NCBI GenBank assembly: GCA_026214975.1
Contig: CM047813.1
Location: 32,053,078-32,117,077, forward strand
DNA length: 64,000 nt
Source: Gentiana macrophylla
Lineage: Eukaryota > Streptophyta > Magnoliopsida > Gentianales > Gentianaceae
Direction: 5' to 3'
Within the stretch, counting starts at the first letter, position 1. Every line of letters starts with the position of its first letter. Of the stretch, positions 25,000 to 34,630 are shown piece by piece. Below the pieces are notes generated by a model, which did no database searches, was not told where the DNA came from, and was given only the letters and a program-made list of their open reading frames with translations. Both the position numbers and the translations under genes were made by a program.

Positions 25000-26486
25000 T
25001 CTCTTGGGTTTCTTTCAAGATTACTTGGTAATCCTCCAGGAGGTCTCTGCTGTTGTTACGCTCACCTTCCCTACTCAAATGATCTTCCATATTCCTTAAT
25101 GAAGCTTCTATCGTTCTCATTCGGTATCATGTCCACTCATAGATGTTTTCATTGAACTCATATCCTTACTTGATCGAACCTATAGAAGTCATCATTGTTT
25201 CCATATTTTTAGCTTGAGTAGATACTACACCCATCATATTTTCCATCGCTTTTTCCCATTTTTCAACCCCTTCGCAGATTGAGTTGAACTCGAGTTATTG
25301 GTATACTTTGAGTGGTATGTCGAGGATAGGATCTTGGTAATGATTGTAAATTTCGATTAGATGTATTTCCTTGATAAACTTGATTATTATTCATATTCTT
25401 ATACTGAACTGGATACGGCGGTTGTCCTGGCTTACTAGGGTTTTCAGACCATCTAAAAGTTGGGTGATCTCTTCTAATAGCATTAAACGAGTTTGAGTAC
25501 GCATTGTTCAAATTCCTATGCTGCTGAAGAAAACTCACCTCCTCTCTTGAATATCCTGTTGGTTCTTCTATCCCTACTGACACATTATCATGACTTGAGT
25601 ATTCAGTTGGAGTACTATTTTCTGAATTTTGATTCTTACCTTGTTGTAATCCATCAAACTTCCTACTCAAATTCTCCAAGTGTGCTAGAACTTCCGTATT
25701 GGACGACATTCTCTCCGCAAAGCTACTTTTCTAGTGCTAGAACCGGTTTCCCACATTCTGTTATTTTTGGAAATCTTTTCTATAGCATCGTAAACTGTTT
25801 GAGCTTCACTCATCATTAACGAACCACCACATGCATGATCTACATCTGCACGTGAATCTTTTCTTAGTTTACGACAGAAAAGCTGGATTTGCATATCTAA
25901 GGAATAACCATGATCGGGACAAGCTCTTAACAATTTTTTAAACCTTTCCCACGCATTCCCAAGTGTTTCTTCAGATCCTTGTCTAAAGTTAGCAACCTCG
26001 ACTTTTAATTCCAAATTTCTTCCTGGAGTGAAATATTGTTTCAGAAATTCAGTTTGAATATCCTCCCAACTAGTTAACGAGTGGTGTGGAAGTGACATAA
26101 ACCAATCTCGGGCTCTTCCTTTCAAAGAAAAAGGAAACATAGTCATCCTCGTTAATTCCTTATGAGCACCTTGACTTTTGGCTGTATTGCACAGTTCTTC
26201 AAACAGATAGAGATGATGATGTGGATCTTCATCATCTTCTCCTAGAAATTGGGCTCTTGCGTCAATTAAACCAAAAAGATGAGATTTAATTTCGAAATTA
26301 TTCGCTCCTTCATTAGGTAAAAGTATGGGATTATTAGTCTGGTTTCTCCTAACAGTTTGATCACAGATAGGTCTCGGGTTTGGCGGATTGTTACGATTAT
26401 TCTGGTTCCGATCTTGATTGTTCCTATTATTCTGATTATTATTAGGGTTAACAGGGTTTTGGCCATGCCCTAAAGCATGATCTAGC
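25000..26486 (-). pseudogene. G gag (N-terminus deleted)
   Basis: Reads from the breakpoint at 26486: an Asn-rich segment (GQNPVNPNNNQNNRNNQDRN), then NPILLPNEGANNFEIKSHLF, then 26146-25685, which is the gag core (MTMFPFSLKGRARDWFMSLP, TEFLKQYFTPGRNLELKVEV, NAWERFKKLLRACPDHGY). After a frame change near 25700, 25709-25263 contains the coiled-coil linker (LENLSRKFDGLQQG) and a Pro/Asn-rich part. Below 25260 only broken remains lead to the protease ORF. The first residues, leader and PBS are missing because gag is joined directly to LTR sequence at 26486/26487. Confidence 0.85.
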
Positions 26487-27568
26487 CTCAGAAATCGTCT
26501 TTTCCCAGGTATTACAACGACTTCAGCAACACTGAACCTTCGAGAATTTCCCGAGCATTACTACGATACTACTATTACTACATTATTTTGGCATAAGGCC
26601 TATTTACAAACTAAAGAAAAGAAAAGAAAAAGAGAAAGAGGAGGGAGAGAATATATATAGGATATGGTATATATATATTGGTACCATGGAAATGAAGCCT
26701 CTGCATCCCCTTTTATAGAAGAACTCCCTTCCCGGACCGGTCCTGAAAATCTGCCGGATCGGTCCGGTGTAATGATGACAATCATTACTGATTTAGTTAT
26801 CGACATGTGCCCCATGTTACCCTCTAATCATAACTTCAGCTGTGTATTTATATATATAATTATATATAATTACACGATTAACTTCTAAAAATCGTAACTT
26901 GAATTCTCGATATCAAAATGACATAATCGAACTTCCGTTGAAAAACTCGTTGAATTCTCTACATCTTCCATCAAGACCATTTCTTCGTAAAACGATTCTC
27001 GATGAGCCATTTGTATTACACGTCCTTTTCGAGATTTTTTCAATAGTACAAGTCAATTAGCCACTTGACCATCATTTGAGTTGTAGATCTCTTATCTTCA
27101 TAATTCAAAGTGCATTAGAAAGCTTACATGAAAATCTTCAACTTTTATGAAGAACATTTTCCCAGAAAATGTCTTTTTAACAAGCCATTCCCAATACGTG
27201 TCGTTTTCGGGATTAAGAAACAATTATTCCCTTGACCATTTATATCAGTGACGCTTTATAACTTCCTTTCACTGACTTGTATTGACTTCAAAAAGTGTCT
27301 CTACTCGGGATTTTAGTTCATCTTAGGATTCTGCAATGAAATAAACACAAAATACCCGTGTAAAATAGACACAACATTCCGGTTACTAAAACCGATACAA
27401 AAACTACAACTTTTTATTATAAATACTAACTTTTACTAATAACTATACTAAACTATAAAGATTAATATTTTATACTAATTATATCATAATTTTATATATT
27501 TTACATAGAATTTGTAAATAAAACATAATAAAATCACGTAAATTTAATCATATAAAAGTCATACATCA
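26487..27568 (-). repeat. G 5' LTR (U5-side truncated)
   Basis: 1082 bp matching 499-704 plus 11306-12183. TATA box on the minus strand CTATAAAAGGGG (about 26714-26726), paired palindrome cassette at 26731-26770. It holds the empty E1 target site (TGAAG, 26694-26698 region). It ends CATACATCA at 27568 where copia C resumes. The left edge at 26487 is a deletion junction with gag. Confidence 0.9.
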
Positions 27569-28461
27569 CATCCCAATGGTGCTCAGTAGGGCAATGCATG
27601 AACTGGCTTACCAGACTGACTCCATATGCAATATCAGGTCTTGTATGGGATAGATAAATGAGTTTCCCTACAAGTCTCTGATATTGATCCTTCCCGACAA
27701 AGAATGTCACCATGCAAAGCAGGTATTACTCTGGGTCTACTCTGGGGATACAAGAGAGTTTGCAAATTTCAAAGATACCGCTTTCCTTCAAAGCAGTCCA
27801 ACACATATTTCCTTTGAGAGATAGAGATACCCTGGTTGTTTCTTGCAATTTCCATACCAAGGAAGTATTTAAGATAGCCCAAATCCTTGACTTGAAACAC
27901 TTTGCCAAGTAGGGTCTTCAAATTTTGGATCTCAAGAGAGTCATCACCAAGAAGGATGATATCATCCACATATACAATAAGAATGGACCTTTCTCGGTTG
28001 GTTGTCTTGATAAACATAGTGTGATCTGAGTTGCATTGATGATATCCAGCAGCCTTTGACCCACAGAGTGAGTTTCCCAAACCAGGCTCTTGAGGATTGC
28101 TTGAGGCCATATAAAGATTTCCCGAGTTTGCATACCTTGCCCCTGAGTGTGAGGATTGACAAAACCAGGAGGTACATTCATGTAGACTTCCTCGGTGAGG
28201 TCACCATTGAGAAAAGCATTTTGATATCCAATTGATGTAGAGGCCAGTCAAGTTGGGCTAGAGAAATCAAGACCGACGGTGTTCGGCTTTTGCCCTTTGG
28301 TGCAAACGTTTCTTTATAGTCAATGCCATAAGTTTGAGTGAAACCCTTGCAACCAACCTGGCTTTGTACTTGTCAATTGTACCATCAAGATTGTATTTGA
28401 TAGTGAATAACCATCTGCGGTGATCGTCTTCTTGCCTTTTGGAAGAGTTGTGAGATCCCAA
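27569..28461 (-). pseudogene. Copia C reverse transcriptase, copy 2 (broken)
   Basis: Same domain as 12184-13126. 28461-28267 carries [20 protein letters not shown]. 28110-27769 carries AGYHQCNSDHTMFIKTTN, catalytic VYVDDIILLGDDSLEIQNLK and GYLKYFLGMEIARNNQG. Frame changes fall at different places from copy 1, nearly all next to CTG/CAG sites, which argues that at least some are errors. RNase H is cut at 27569. Confidence 0.87.
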
Positions 28462-29935
28462 GTATGATTATCCAGGAGGCGTCATCTCTGTTTTAACAGC
28501 AGCCTTCCACTTATCATTTTGAAGATCCTCCTGAATATTTTTGGGAATAGAGTGAGAATCCAAGTCTGTGTAAACATGGCAAAGACAGGAGACAATCGAT
28601 CATAAGATAAATAAGTATGAATAGAGTGATCGCTGCAAGATCTCTTTCCTTCCGAGAGCAATAGGCCTATCATCAATGTCGCCAGGTCGAGAGTCCGTAG
28701 ATTGCTGAGTGTCAGTAGGCTCTGGGTCAGCAGGCTCGGGTCGAGAGTCTCGTGTTCGATGAGGTCTTGAGAGTCGAGAGGGTGCCGAGGTTCATCACTT
28801 GAGAGTCGATGAGTTGCCGAGGTTAAGAGTTTGCCGAGGAAAGGGTTTAGGTCAATTTCAATCGGTTTCCATCGTTGATCGCCTCAAAGTGGACTTGTCT
28901 TTAGTAGTAGGAGTCCTTTCAAAAAAATTGACATCCATAGAATTGTAAAATCTCTTTTCGAATGAGAGTAACACTTGTAGCCTTTCTCGTCCTTTGCATA
29001 TCCTAGGAAAATGCACTTGTGAGCTTTGGGATCAAGTTTGCTTCGTGTTGGGCATGGATATAGACAAACACAAGACAACCAAATATTTTTGGAGGTAATC
29101 GGGAAATAAGATGGGGCAGAGTGTGTGTGTGAGGGTTTTGATAGGAGTTTTGAAGCCTAACACCTGCTGGGAAGTCTCATTGATTAAGTATGTGGAAGTC
29201 AATATAGCTTCACCCCACATATATTTTGGGACATTTGTGGTAAACATGATAGACCTATCCATTTCTAGCAGATGCTCTGTTCTTTCTCTCTCAAGAACCC
29301 CATTTTGTTGAGGAGTCTCAACACAACTAATGATATGGACAATTCCCTTATTCATCAAGAAATTATCGAGATTAGACTCATAATATTCAAGAGCATTGTC
29401 GGGTCTTCAAAATTTTGATCTTAGTGTCAAACCGAGTGGAGACCATGTTGTAAAACTCTTGAAAGATGGATCCAACTTGATTTATCCTTCATTAAAAATA
29501 ACCAAGTGGTTCTCGTGTGGTCATCTATGAAGGTAACAAACCACCTCTTCCTCGTTATGCTTTTTACTCTTGAGGTCCCCATACATCACTTCGTGAATTA
29601 AGGTGAATGGTGTGGATGGTAAGTGAGGTAATTTTGCATACACAGATTTGGTGAGTTGGAAAATTGACAAATATCACATTGAAGATCATTCAAATTACAA
29701 CCTTTAAACAATTCAGATCTATAGACTTTAAATAACTAAAACGGGATGTCCTAGTCTATAATGCCATAACATGATATTGTCAAGGTTTTGAGTGCAGTGC
29801 ACGAGGCGATTCAGTCTTGATCTTGCCTGTCTTCAGCAGGTCGACCACATCTGATCCCCGAGCACGGTTTAGCATCCCAATCATCGCTTTGAGGAATGAT
29901 CCTGGAAAGTGCAATCGATTCTCATTAAAAACAAT
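28462..29935 (-). pseudogene. Copia C integrase, copy 2 (broken)
   Basis: 29900-29590 contains the pre-integrase zinc domain, out of frame in places. 29358-29032 contains HIISCVETPQQNGVLERE (the catalytic Glu region), MDRSIMFTTNVPKYMWGEAI and STYLINETS. 29078-28884 contains DPKAHKCIFLGYAKDEKGYK. 28676-28482 is the linker towards RT. Here the segment around the catalytic Glu is readable while in copy 1 it is not. Confidence 0.83.
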
Positions 29936-30244
29936 ATCCAGATTCAAATCTTTAGTAAGTTTAATGATGTGATATGAGATTGCAATCTAATTTTGGAACA
30001 AATAGGACATCCTGTAGGCATATCTTATTAGTAAGTTGCACCTTACCAAAACCTTTTGCACTAGAGATAGATCCATCTGCTAGCCTTAACATTGTGAATT
30101 TGGGGACATGGCTTAAGTTGAGTAATGAGATTTTTATTACCAGTCATATGGGATGAGGCCCAGTAATCAACAATCCAGTTTCATTACTAATAGATGAGTA
30201 GAATTTACTCAGATCTGGCATGAGAGGCTATGTCAAGAGAGTGA
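29936..30244 (-). pseudogene. Copia C protease (active site disrupted)
   Basis: Minus-strand reading gives NWIVDYWASSHMTGNKNLIT where copia proteases have W-x-x-D-S-G-A-S-x-H-M-T-G. The D is present but S-G are replaced by Y-W, with a one-base shift inside a CTGGG run (about 30161-30175). Downstream LISHHIIKLTKDLNLDIVF is readable to about 29935. The damage may be a sequence error at the CTG. Confidence 0.65.
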
Positions 30245-31118
30245 CTACCTCCCTTTTGTTGAGTTAGGAAGGCTTTGAATGCAAACAAGTCGTGCATTCA
30301 ACCTGTTGTCATCTTCTTCCTCACTTATGTATCCGCCTCGACTTTCCTTGGCGGTGTCTTGAGGTTTTGGAGGAGTTAGGCTTGCCATGTAGTTTCCAAG
30401 CAAGTGTCCTTGGTGTGATTTGTGCGCTTGCAAAGTGGTCACGAACGCTTCCAGCTTTTATCAAGAAGCTTCTGTAAGCCTCAAGAACCTCAATGGGGTT
30501 TTCGATAAACACAGGTGGCACTCTCAAGAGGGTTGTCGGCAGGGAGTTCAAGAGAGCATCACTTTCCTCCTCGCTTTCCTCATGTTTGACCTCAAACAAA
30601 CATGGATTTGAGATTTGGGAGAGGTTTAGTAGCCGTAATTCTACCTCTAACATCATCAAGAGTAGGATTCAGTCCAGTGAGGAACTTGAATACTCTCTTC
30701 TTTTCTATGATGTCTTTATACATGTCAGCATCCTTGACATCATTCCAGGAGTGAGTTTCCAACATATCTAGGTGTTGCCATGCCTTAGATAGTTGGTTGA
30801 AATATTGAGTCACGTACATATCTCCTTGTCTCATAGCTTTTGAATTTGAGCATCAAGCTCATAGATGACTCGATGTATTGTCTTTCTTGGAGTAAAGATC
30901 CCTGGCATTATCCTGGATCTCCTTTGCAGATCATACATCATAAAGTTCTCACTAATCTCTTTTGTCATTGATCTTGTGAGAATGGTCATGACTTGATTAT
31001 TAGTAGTATCCCATGCTTCAAATCCTCGGGTCATCTTCAAGCAGGCAAGTTTAGAGCCGGACAGGTATCCAATCTTACCTTGTCCAGAGATGTACATTTT
31101 CATAGACCTTGACCACAA
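30245..31118 (-). pseudogene. Copia C gag (UBN2 type, broken)
   Basis: 31118-30831 starts WSRSMKMYISGQGKIGYLSG and continues FEAWDTTNNQVMTILTRSMT, matching the UBN2-type gag of plant copia elements. 30834-30592 continues MRQGDMYVTQYFNQLSKAWQ and VFKFLTGLNPTLDDVRGRI. 30659-30321 and 30442-30245 hold the C-terminal part with a Ser/Glu-rich segment and no clear zinc knuckle. Frame changes fall near 30960, 30833 and 30650. Confidence 0.85.
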
Positions 31119-31283
31119 AGCAAGTAGTTGTTGCCATCAAGTCTATGATTAGTGTAAGATGAAGAGTCGTTGATCCCATCACGAGGCACTGGGACTCAAC
31201 TGAGGTGAGGAAGCTTCAGATAATGAAGACATTCTTGATTCAAAGAGGTCTCGAGAGTTTGCAATGGATTCAGGAGTTTAACT

Positions 31284-31295
31284 CTCTCGATACCA
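31284..31295 (-). other. Copia C primer-binding site (initiator Met-tRNA type)
   Basis: Minus strand TGGTATCGAGAG, immediately after the LTR end; close to the usual copia TGGTATCAGAGC. Confidence 0.85.
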
Positions 31296-31606
31296 TGAAG
31301 AGAGTTTGAGAAAGTAAATAATACTTGAGTAAACTTCAACTTGGTTTATTCATCATAAAAGAGTGAGTATAAATAGGTATAAGTAAGTGAGAAAGGTCCT
31401 AGTAGAGTATAAGCTAGGAGAGAGCAATTAATTACTAGAGTCGGCTAGTATTAATTGCTAGAGTTGTCTATTACCTAATAAGACAAAATAGAGTTACTTT
31501 ATGACTTTATGACATATTAATTGTTTATTCAATACAATTAATATGTCTTACAATTAATATGTCTCACAATTAATATGTTACACTAATGTAACGTAATATT
31601 TCCACA
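31296..31606 (-). repeat. Copia C 5' LTR
   Basis: 311 bp, typical copia length. On the minus strand it begins TGTGGAAATATTACG and ends CTCTTCA next to the PBS. It contains repeated AATTAATATGT words. Confidence 0.85.
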
Positions 31607-31939
31607 ATTCATTATTCTGAGTAATACGAATTCCGCATTATAATTTGTTGTGTTTTTTTTTTTGTTTGAGGGAATTTGTTGTGTTTTGAATTTCAACAAA
31701 TTGAGATTATCGGACATGCTTAATTTGATTCTTTTTATGATTGTCACATGAAGAGTTGTTCACATACACGTCCGTTCTACTCCGAGATACTGCTTAATGA
31801 GTTACTTATGGATGTTGGTTGATTCACATCTTGTCTTGACTTCACAAGTTTTGTTTGTCGTTGATTACTTTGATTTGTTTGTCTTTGGTTAATTTGATTT
31901 GTTTCGGGAGTTTATTTCGCTTAGTTTTGTTCGGGACGA
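31607..31939 (+). other. 3' untranslated remnant of gypsy element L4
   Basis: Non-coding, T-rich; leads into a plus-strand PPT. It is probably the 3' region of an Athila-like element into which copia C inserted. Confidence 0.5.
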
Positions 31940-31962
31940 TCAAAAGCTATGTGGATGGTAGT
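31940..31962 (+). other. L4 polypurine tract
   Basis: ATCAAAAGCTATGTGGATGG leading into TAGT and the LTR start TGATGTG. It closely parallels the PPT of G (read on the minus strand), but with GTGGATGG in place of GTGGGGAG, suggesting decay or a different family. Confidence 0.65.
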
Positions 31963-32803
31963 TGATGTGAATCAAATTTATGATCTTTTTACCTCAATTT
32001 ACCTCGTGTTAAGAGCATATTTGTATGATCTTAGGTAAGATTTTCGAGCTAAATGCGTTAATTTGATATTTTTGTAGCTCGTAGTCCTGATATTGCATTT
32101 TATTCATTATTTGACGCGAAAAGGGTCTACTTTCATTGTTTTTTCATCTTTGGCAGATAATGAGGATGGTGGAGCGTTGGGAGAAGTTTCATGAACGAGA
32201 GAACGGGTAAAGTGGCAAAGTGGCAGGAAGATCGAGTCGAGTTATGGTTTGGGAGTTAATTAAATCAGAACAATTCAAACCAAGAGCTGAATTGAAGAAT
32301 TAGTGGATTATAATGGTCCTAAATAGAGGAGAAGCTGGAGATTTGGGTCCAGAAGCTGCCGGCCCTACGGCACAACAGATCTAGCGGTTAGACGCCAGCC
32401 AGTATGGCCAAATTAAGCCCTAAGTTGGCTAAACGCATTTTGCATCTCCTAATTATACACTAGGCTGGTTTAGGCATTATATAAGGAAATTTTACAGCAT
32501 TGTAATCATACGTTCTAATACTTTGAGTTAATTTATATTACAATTTACTTTGCATTCATACTTGGAGCAATTTCTTGTAGTTCGTATTTCAATTCGAGAA
32601 GTGTTTGCTTGTTTGTTGAAGAATTAAATAGCAAGTTATCTATTCTTACTTTAATTATGGTTTCGTATACCTTCTATGCCATGATTATTCATTTAGCATC
32701 TAAATCGATGCTAGGCTAAACGTTCTATTAATCGAATCATGTAGGAATAATTTGAACCCAGTCTATGTAGTATAGTGATTGATAACGTGCAAATTATCTA
32801 GGG
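31963..32803 (+). repeat. L4 LTR (orphan Athila-like)
   Basis: Starts TGATGTGAATC after the PPT; TATA box TATATAAGG at 32478-32486 in the same orientation. The right end is uncertain: a CA occurs at 32790-32791, and the T LTR appears to start at about 32804. No PBS or internal region follows. Confidence 0.6.
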
Positions 32804-33351
32804 TGTTCAGCGGATGATCTGTGGTGGATATCTGGCTGTGATTTGTGTATGAGAGTAGTGGTGTGGGATGGAACTAAGGAACTCCGGCGGTGGTGAGTGG
32901 CGATACAACGTAAGTAAAGAGAGAGCAATTAAAGGGACAGAGTTTTGCCTTGTTTTGCATATATTTCCCCTTTTTTAATGAATGTTATGTGGAGCCCTAT
33001 TTATAGGGTGAGAACCGACTTATATTCACCATAATTACAACTAAGGACATAGTACGACTAAATCTGTGGTGGATAGTTGGGCCGCGGCAAACGGGAAGCG
33101 ATGCGGATCCTTGAGTTTTCATCACATGTCCTTAGCGGGCTCGCTGGGTAGTCGGTCTGTGTTCTCCAAATGTTGGAGATGAAGGACCTCTGGCGGATCC
33201 CTCCCCCTAATGCTCATCATGGGCCTGTTTTCGAAGCCCATTTCCAAGGGGATTATGTTCGGATGGCAAGGGCCTGGCCGCACCACCTCTCTCCGGGCCC
33301 CCTTCTCTAGTATTCGGCGGTTGACGGGCCGGGAAGCGGTGTCACCTATCA
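32804..33351 (-). repeat. T 3' LTR
   Basis: About 548 bp, TGTTCAGCGG ... CACCTATCA on the plus strand. Minus-strand TATA box CTATAAATAGGG at 32997-33008. The right edge is set by the PPT; the left edge is inferred from a TG and could be a few bases off. No second copy is available to confirm it. Confidence 0.65.
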
Positions 33352-33368
33352 ATGGCCCCCTACTTCGT
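33352..33368 (-). other. T polypurine tract
   Basis: Minus strand ACGAAGTAGGGGGCCAT followed by TGATAGGTG, the inferred LTR start. Confidence 0.7.
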
Positions 33369-33499
33369 ACCCATGACATCTCGAGGTGTCGGGTAGGGAG
33401 TAGCCTTCTTATTCTTTTGAAATGGCTCTGAGGAGCGGATAATCGTAGCCGCCGGAGGTCGTCTTAGACGAGTATCCTTGACTCTATAGGACCTGGCTG

Positions 33500-34135
33500 T
33501 CTGGACCTTTGGCCTTGAGCCGATGGAAGTTGCAAAAGGGCGTATAGCCTTAACTTCGCTGGATTTGGCTTATTTGGGTTCTTAACCTCAAGCCAATTTG
33601 AAGTTATAATTGGACATATGGCCTTAACTTCGTAGGATTTGGCTTACTTGGGCTCTTTGGCCCCTAGACGATTTTGAAGTTATAATTGGGCAGATAGCCT
33701 TAACTTCGTAGGATTTGGCATTTCAGAACCTTTGGCCCCTTGCCGATTTGAAGTTATAATTGGGCGGATAGCCTTAACTTCGTAGGATTTGGCTTACTTG
33801 GGCTCTTTGGACCCTAGCCGATTTTGAAGTTATAATTGGGCAGATAGCCTTAACTTCGTACGATTTGGCATTTCAGGACCTTTGGCCCCAGCCGATTTGA
33901 AGTTATAATTGGGCGGATAGCCTTAACTTCGTAGGATTTGGCATTTCATGACCTTTGGCCTTGAGCCGATGGAAGTTGCAAAGGGGCGTATGGCCTTAAC
34001 TTCGCTGGATTTGGCTTATTTGGGTTCTTAACCTCTAGCCGATTTGAAGTTATAATTGGGCAGATGGCCTTAACTTCGTAGGATTTGGCTTACTTGGGCT
34101 CTTTGTCCCCTGGCTGATTTTGAGGTAGTCGTCCG
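33500..34135. repeat. Tandem array, ~74-bp units, in T 3' untranslated region
   Basis: The word CCTTAACTTCG recurs at 33548, 33622, 33698, 33772, 33848, 33921, 33994 and 34068 (steps of 73-76 bases). Units come in two main kinds, one with GGCTTACTTGGGCTC and one with GGCATTTCAGGACC, mostly alternating. The first two units and their lead-in are repeated at the end, 446 bases later, so a higher-order repeat is present. Confidence 0.92.
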
Positions 34136-34370
34136 GGGCCGGCCCTCTTGTTAACGTGTCGTTAATCGGGTCAGTTTCACGCGGTTTCTTTTCACCCTTA
34201 TTTGACGTGACAACTGATACGGCATGCATGCAACCTGCTCTGATTGGCTAGTCCTTTCGATCCCTGTGCCGCAATGATGGCATCTTCGAATTTTGAAACT
34301 TGAAACTCCTGCCCTTGATCTCATCCGTTAGATCAGTGGCGTCGTGGCCATTGGATCCGCATCCCCAGCC

Positions 34371-34380
34371 TATATAAGGG
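34371..34380 (+). promoter_or_regulatory. TATA box for antisense gene a
   Basis: TATATAAGGG, followed by a pyrimidine-rich leader. A likely leader intron ends TTTTGCAG at 34629, one base before the ATG at 34631, with a possible GTGAG donor near 34530. Confidence 0.6.
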
Positions 34381-34630
34381 AAGAGGATCCTTGACCTAAA
34401 CATTTTCTAAATCTCCAGTTTTCTCCCGTTTCGTTTCCACTTGCTTCTTGCCCTCATGTTATTGTTTGGCTTTGAGTATTTTCTTTCAGTGCCTTTACCC
34501 AAGATTTCTAATGTTTTGCACGTCTAGATGTGAGACAAAATACAGGGTGTCAGGATGATAACGATTCATCTTGGCCTGACTTTAACCGTCCTTAGTGATG
34601 CTTATCCGCCTCGTCCTTTTGTTTTGCAGG

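Larger units (their letters stand above)
14556..27568 (-). mobile_element. G: Athila-like Ty3/gypsy element, main copy (both ends rearranged)
   Basis: Minus-strand element, 13.0 kb as present. Left end: only about 153 bp of the 3' LTR remain (14556-14708), then the PPT. Right end: 5' LTR (26487-27568) fused directly to gag by a deletion that removed the start of gag, leader, PBS and part of the LTR. Between them lie gag, protease, RT-RNase H and integrase, and a 5.9 kb 3' region with two accessory ORFs. It sits in copia element C, whose RNase H it interrupts at 27569. Confidence 0.88.
27569..31606 (-). mobile_element. Copia element C, second (longer) copy
   Basis: Minus-strand Ty1/copia element with 5' LTR (31296-31606), PBS, gag, protease, integrase and RT in copia order. 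The 3' end (rest of RNase H, 3' LTR) is absent because G is inserted at 27568/27569. Everything up to about 29935 is duplicated at 12184-14555. The target on the right side is the 3' region of remnant L4. Confidence 0.9.

Noticed and set aside
33480..34140. CRISPR-like array
   Set aside because: The units are contiguous 74-bp tandem repeats without unique spacers, in a eukaryotic retrotransposon.
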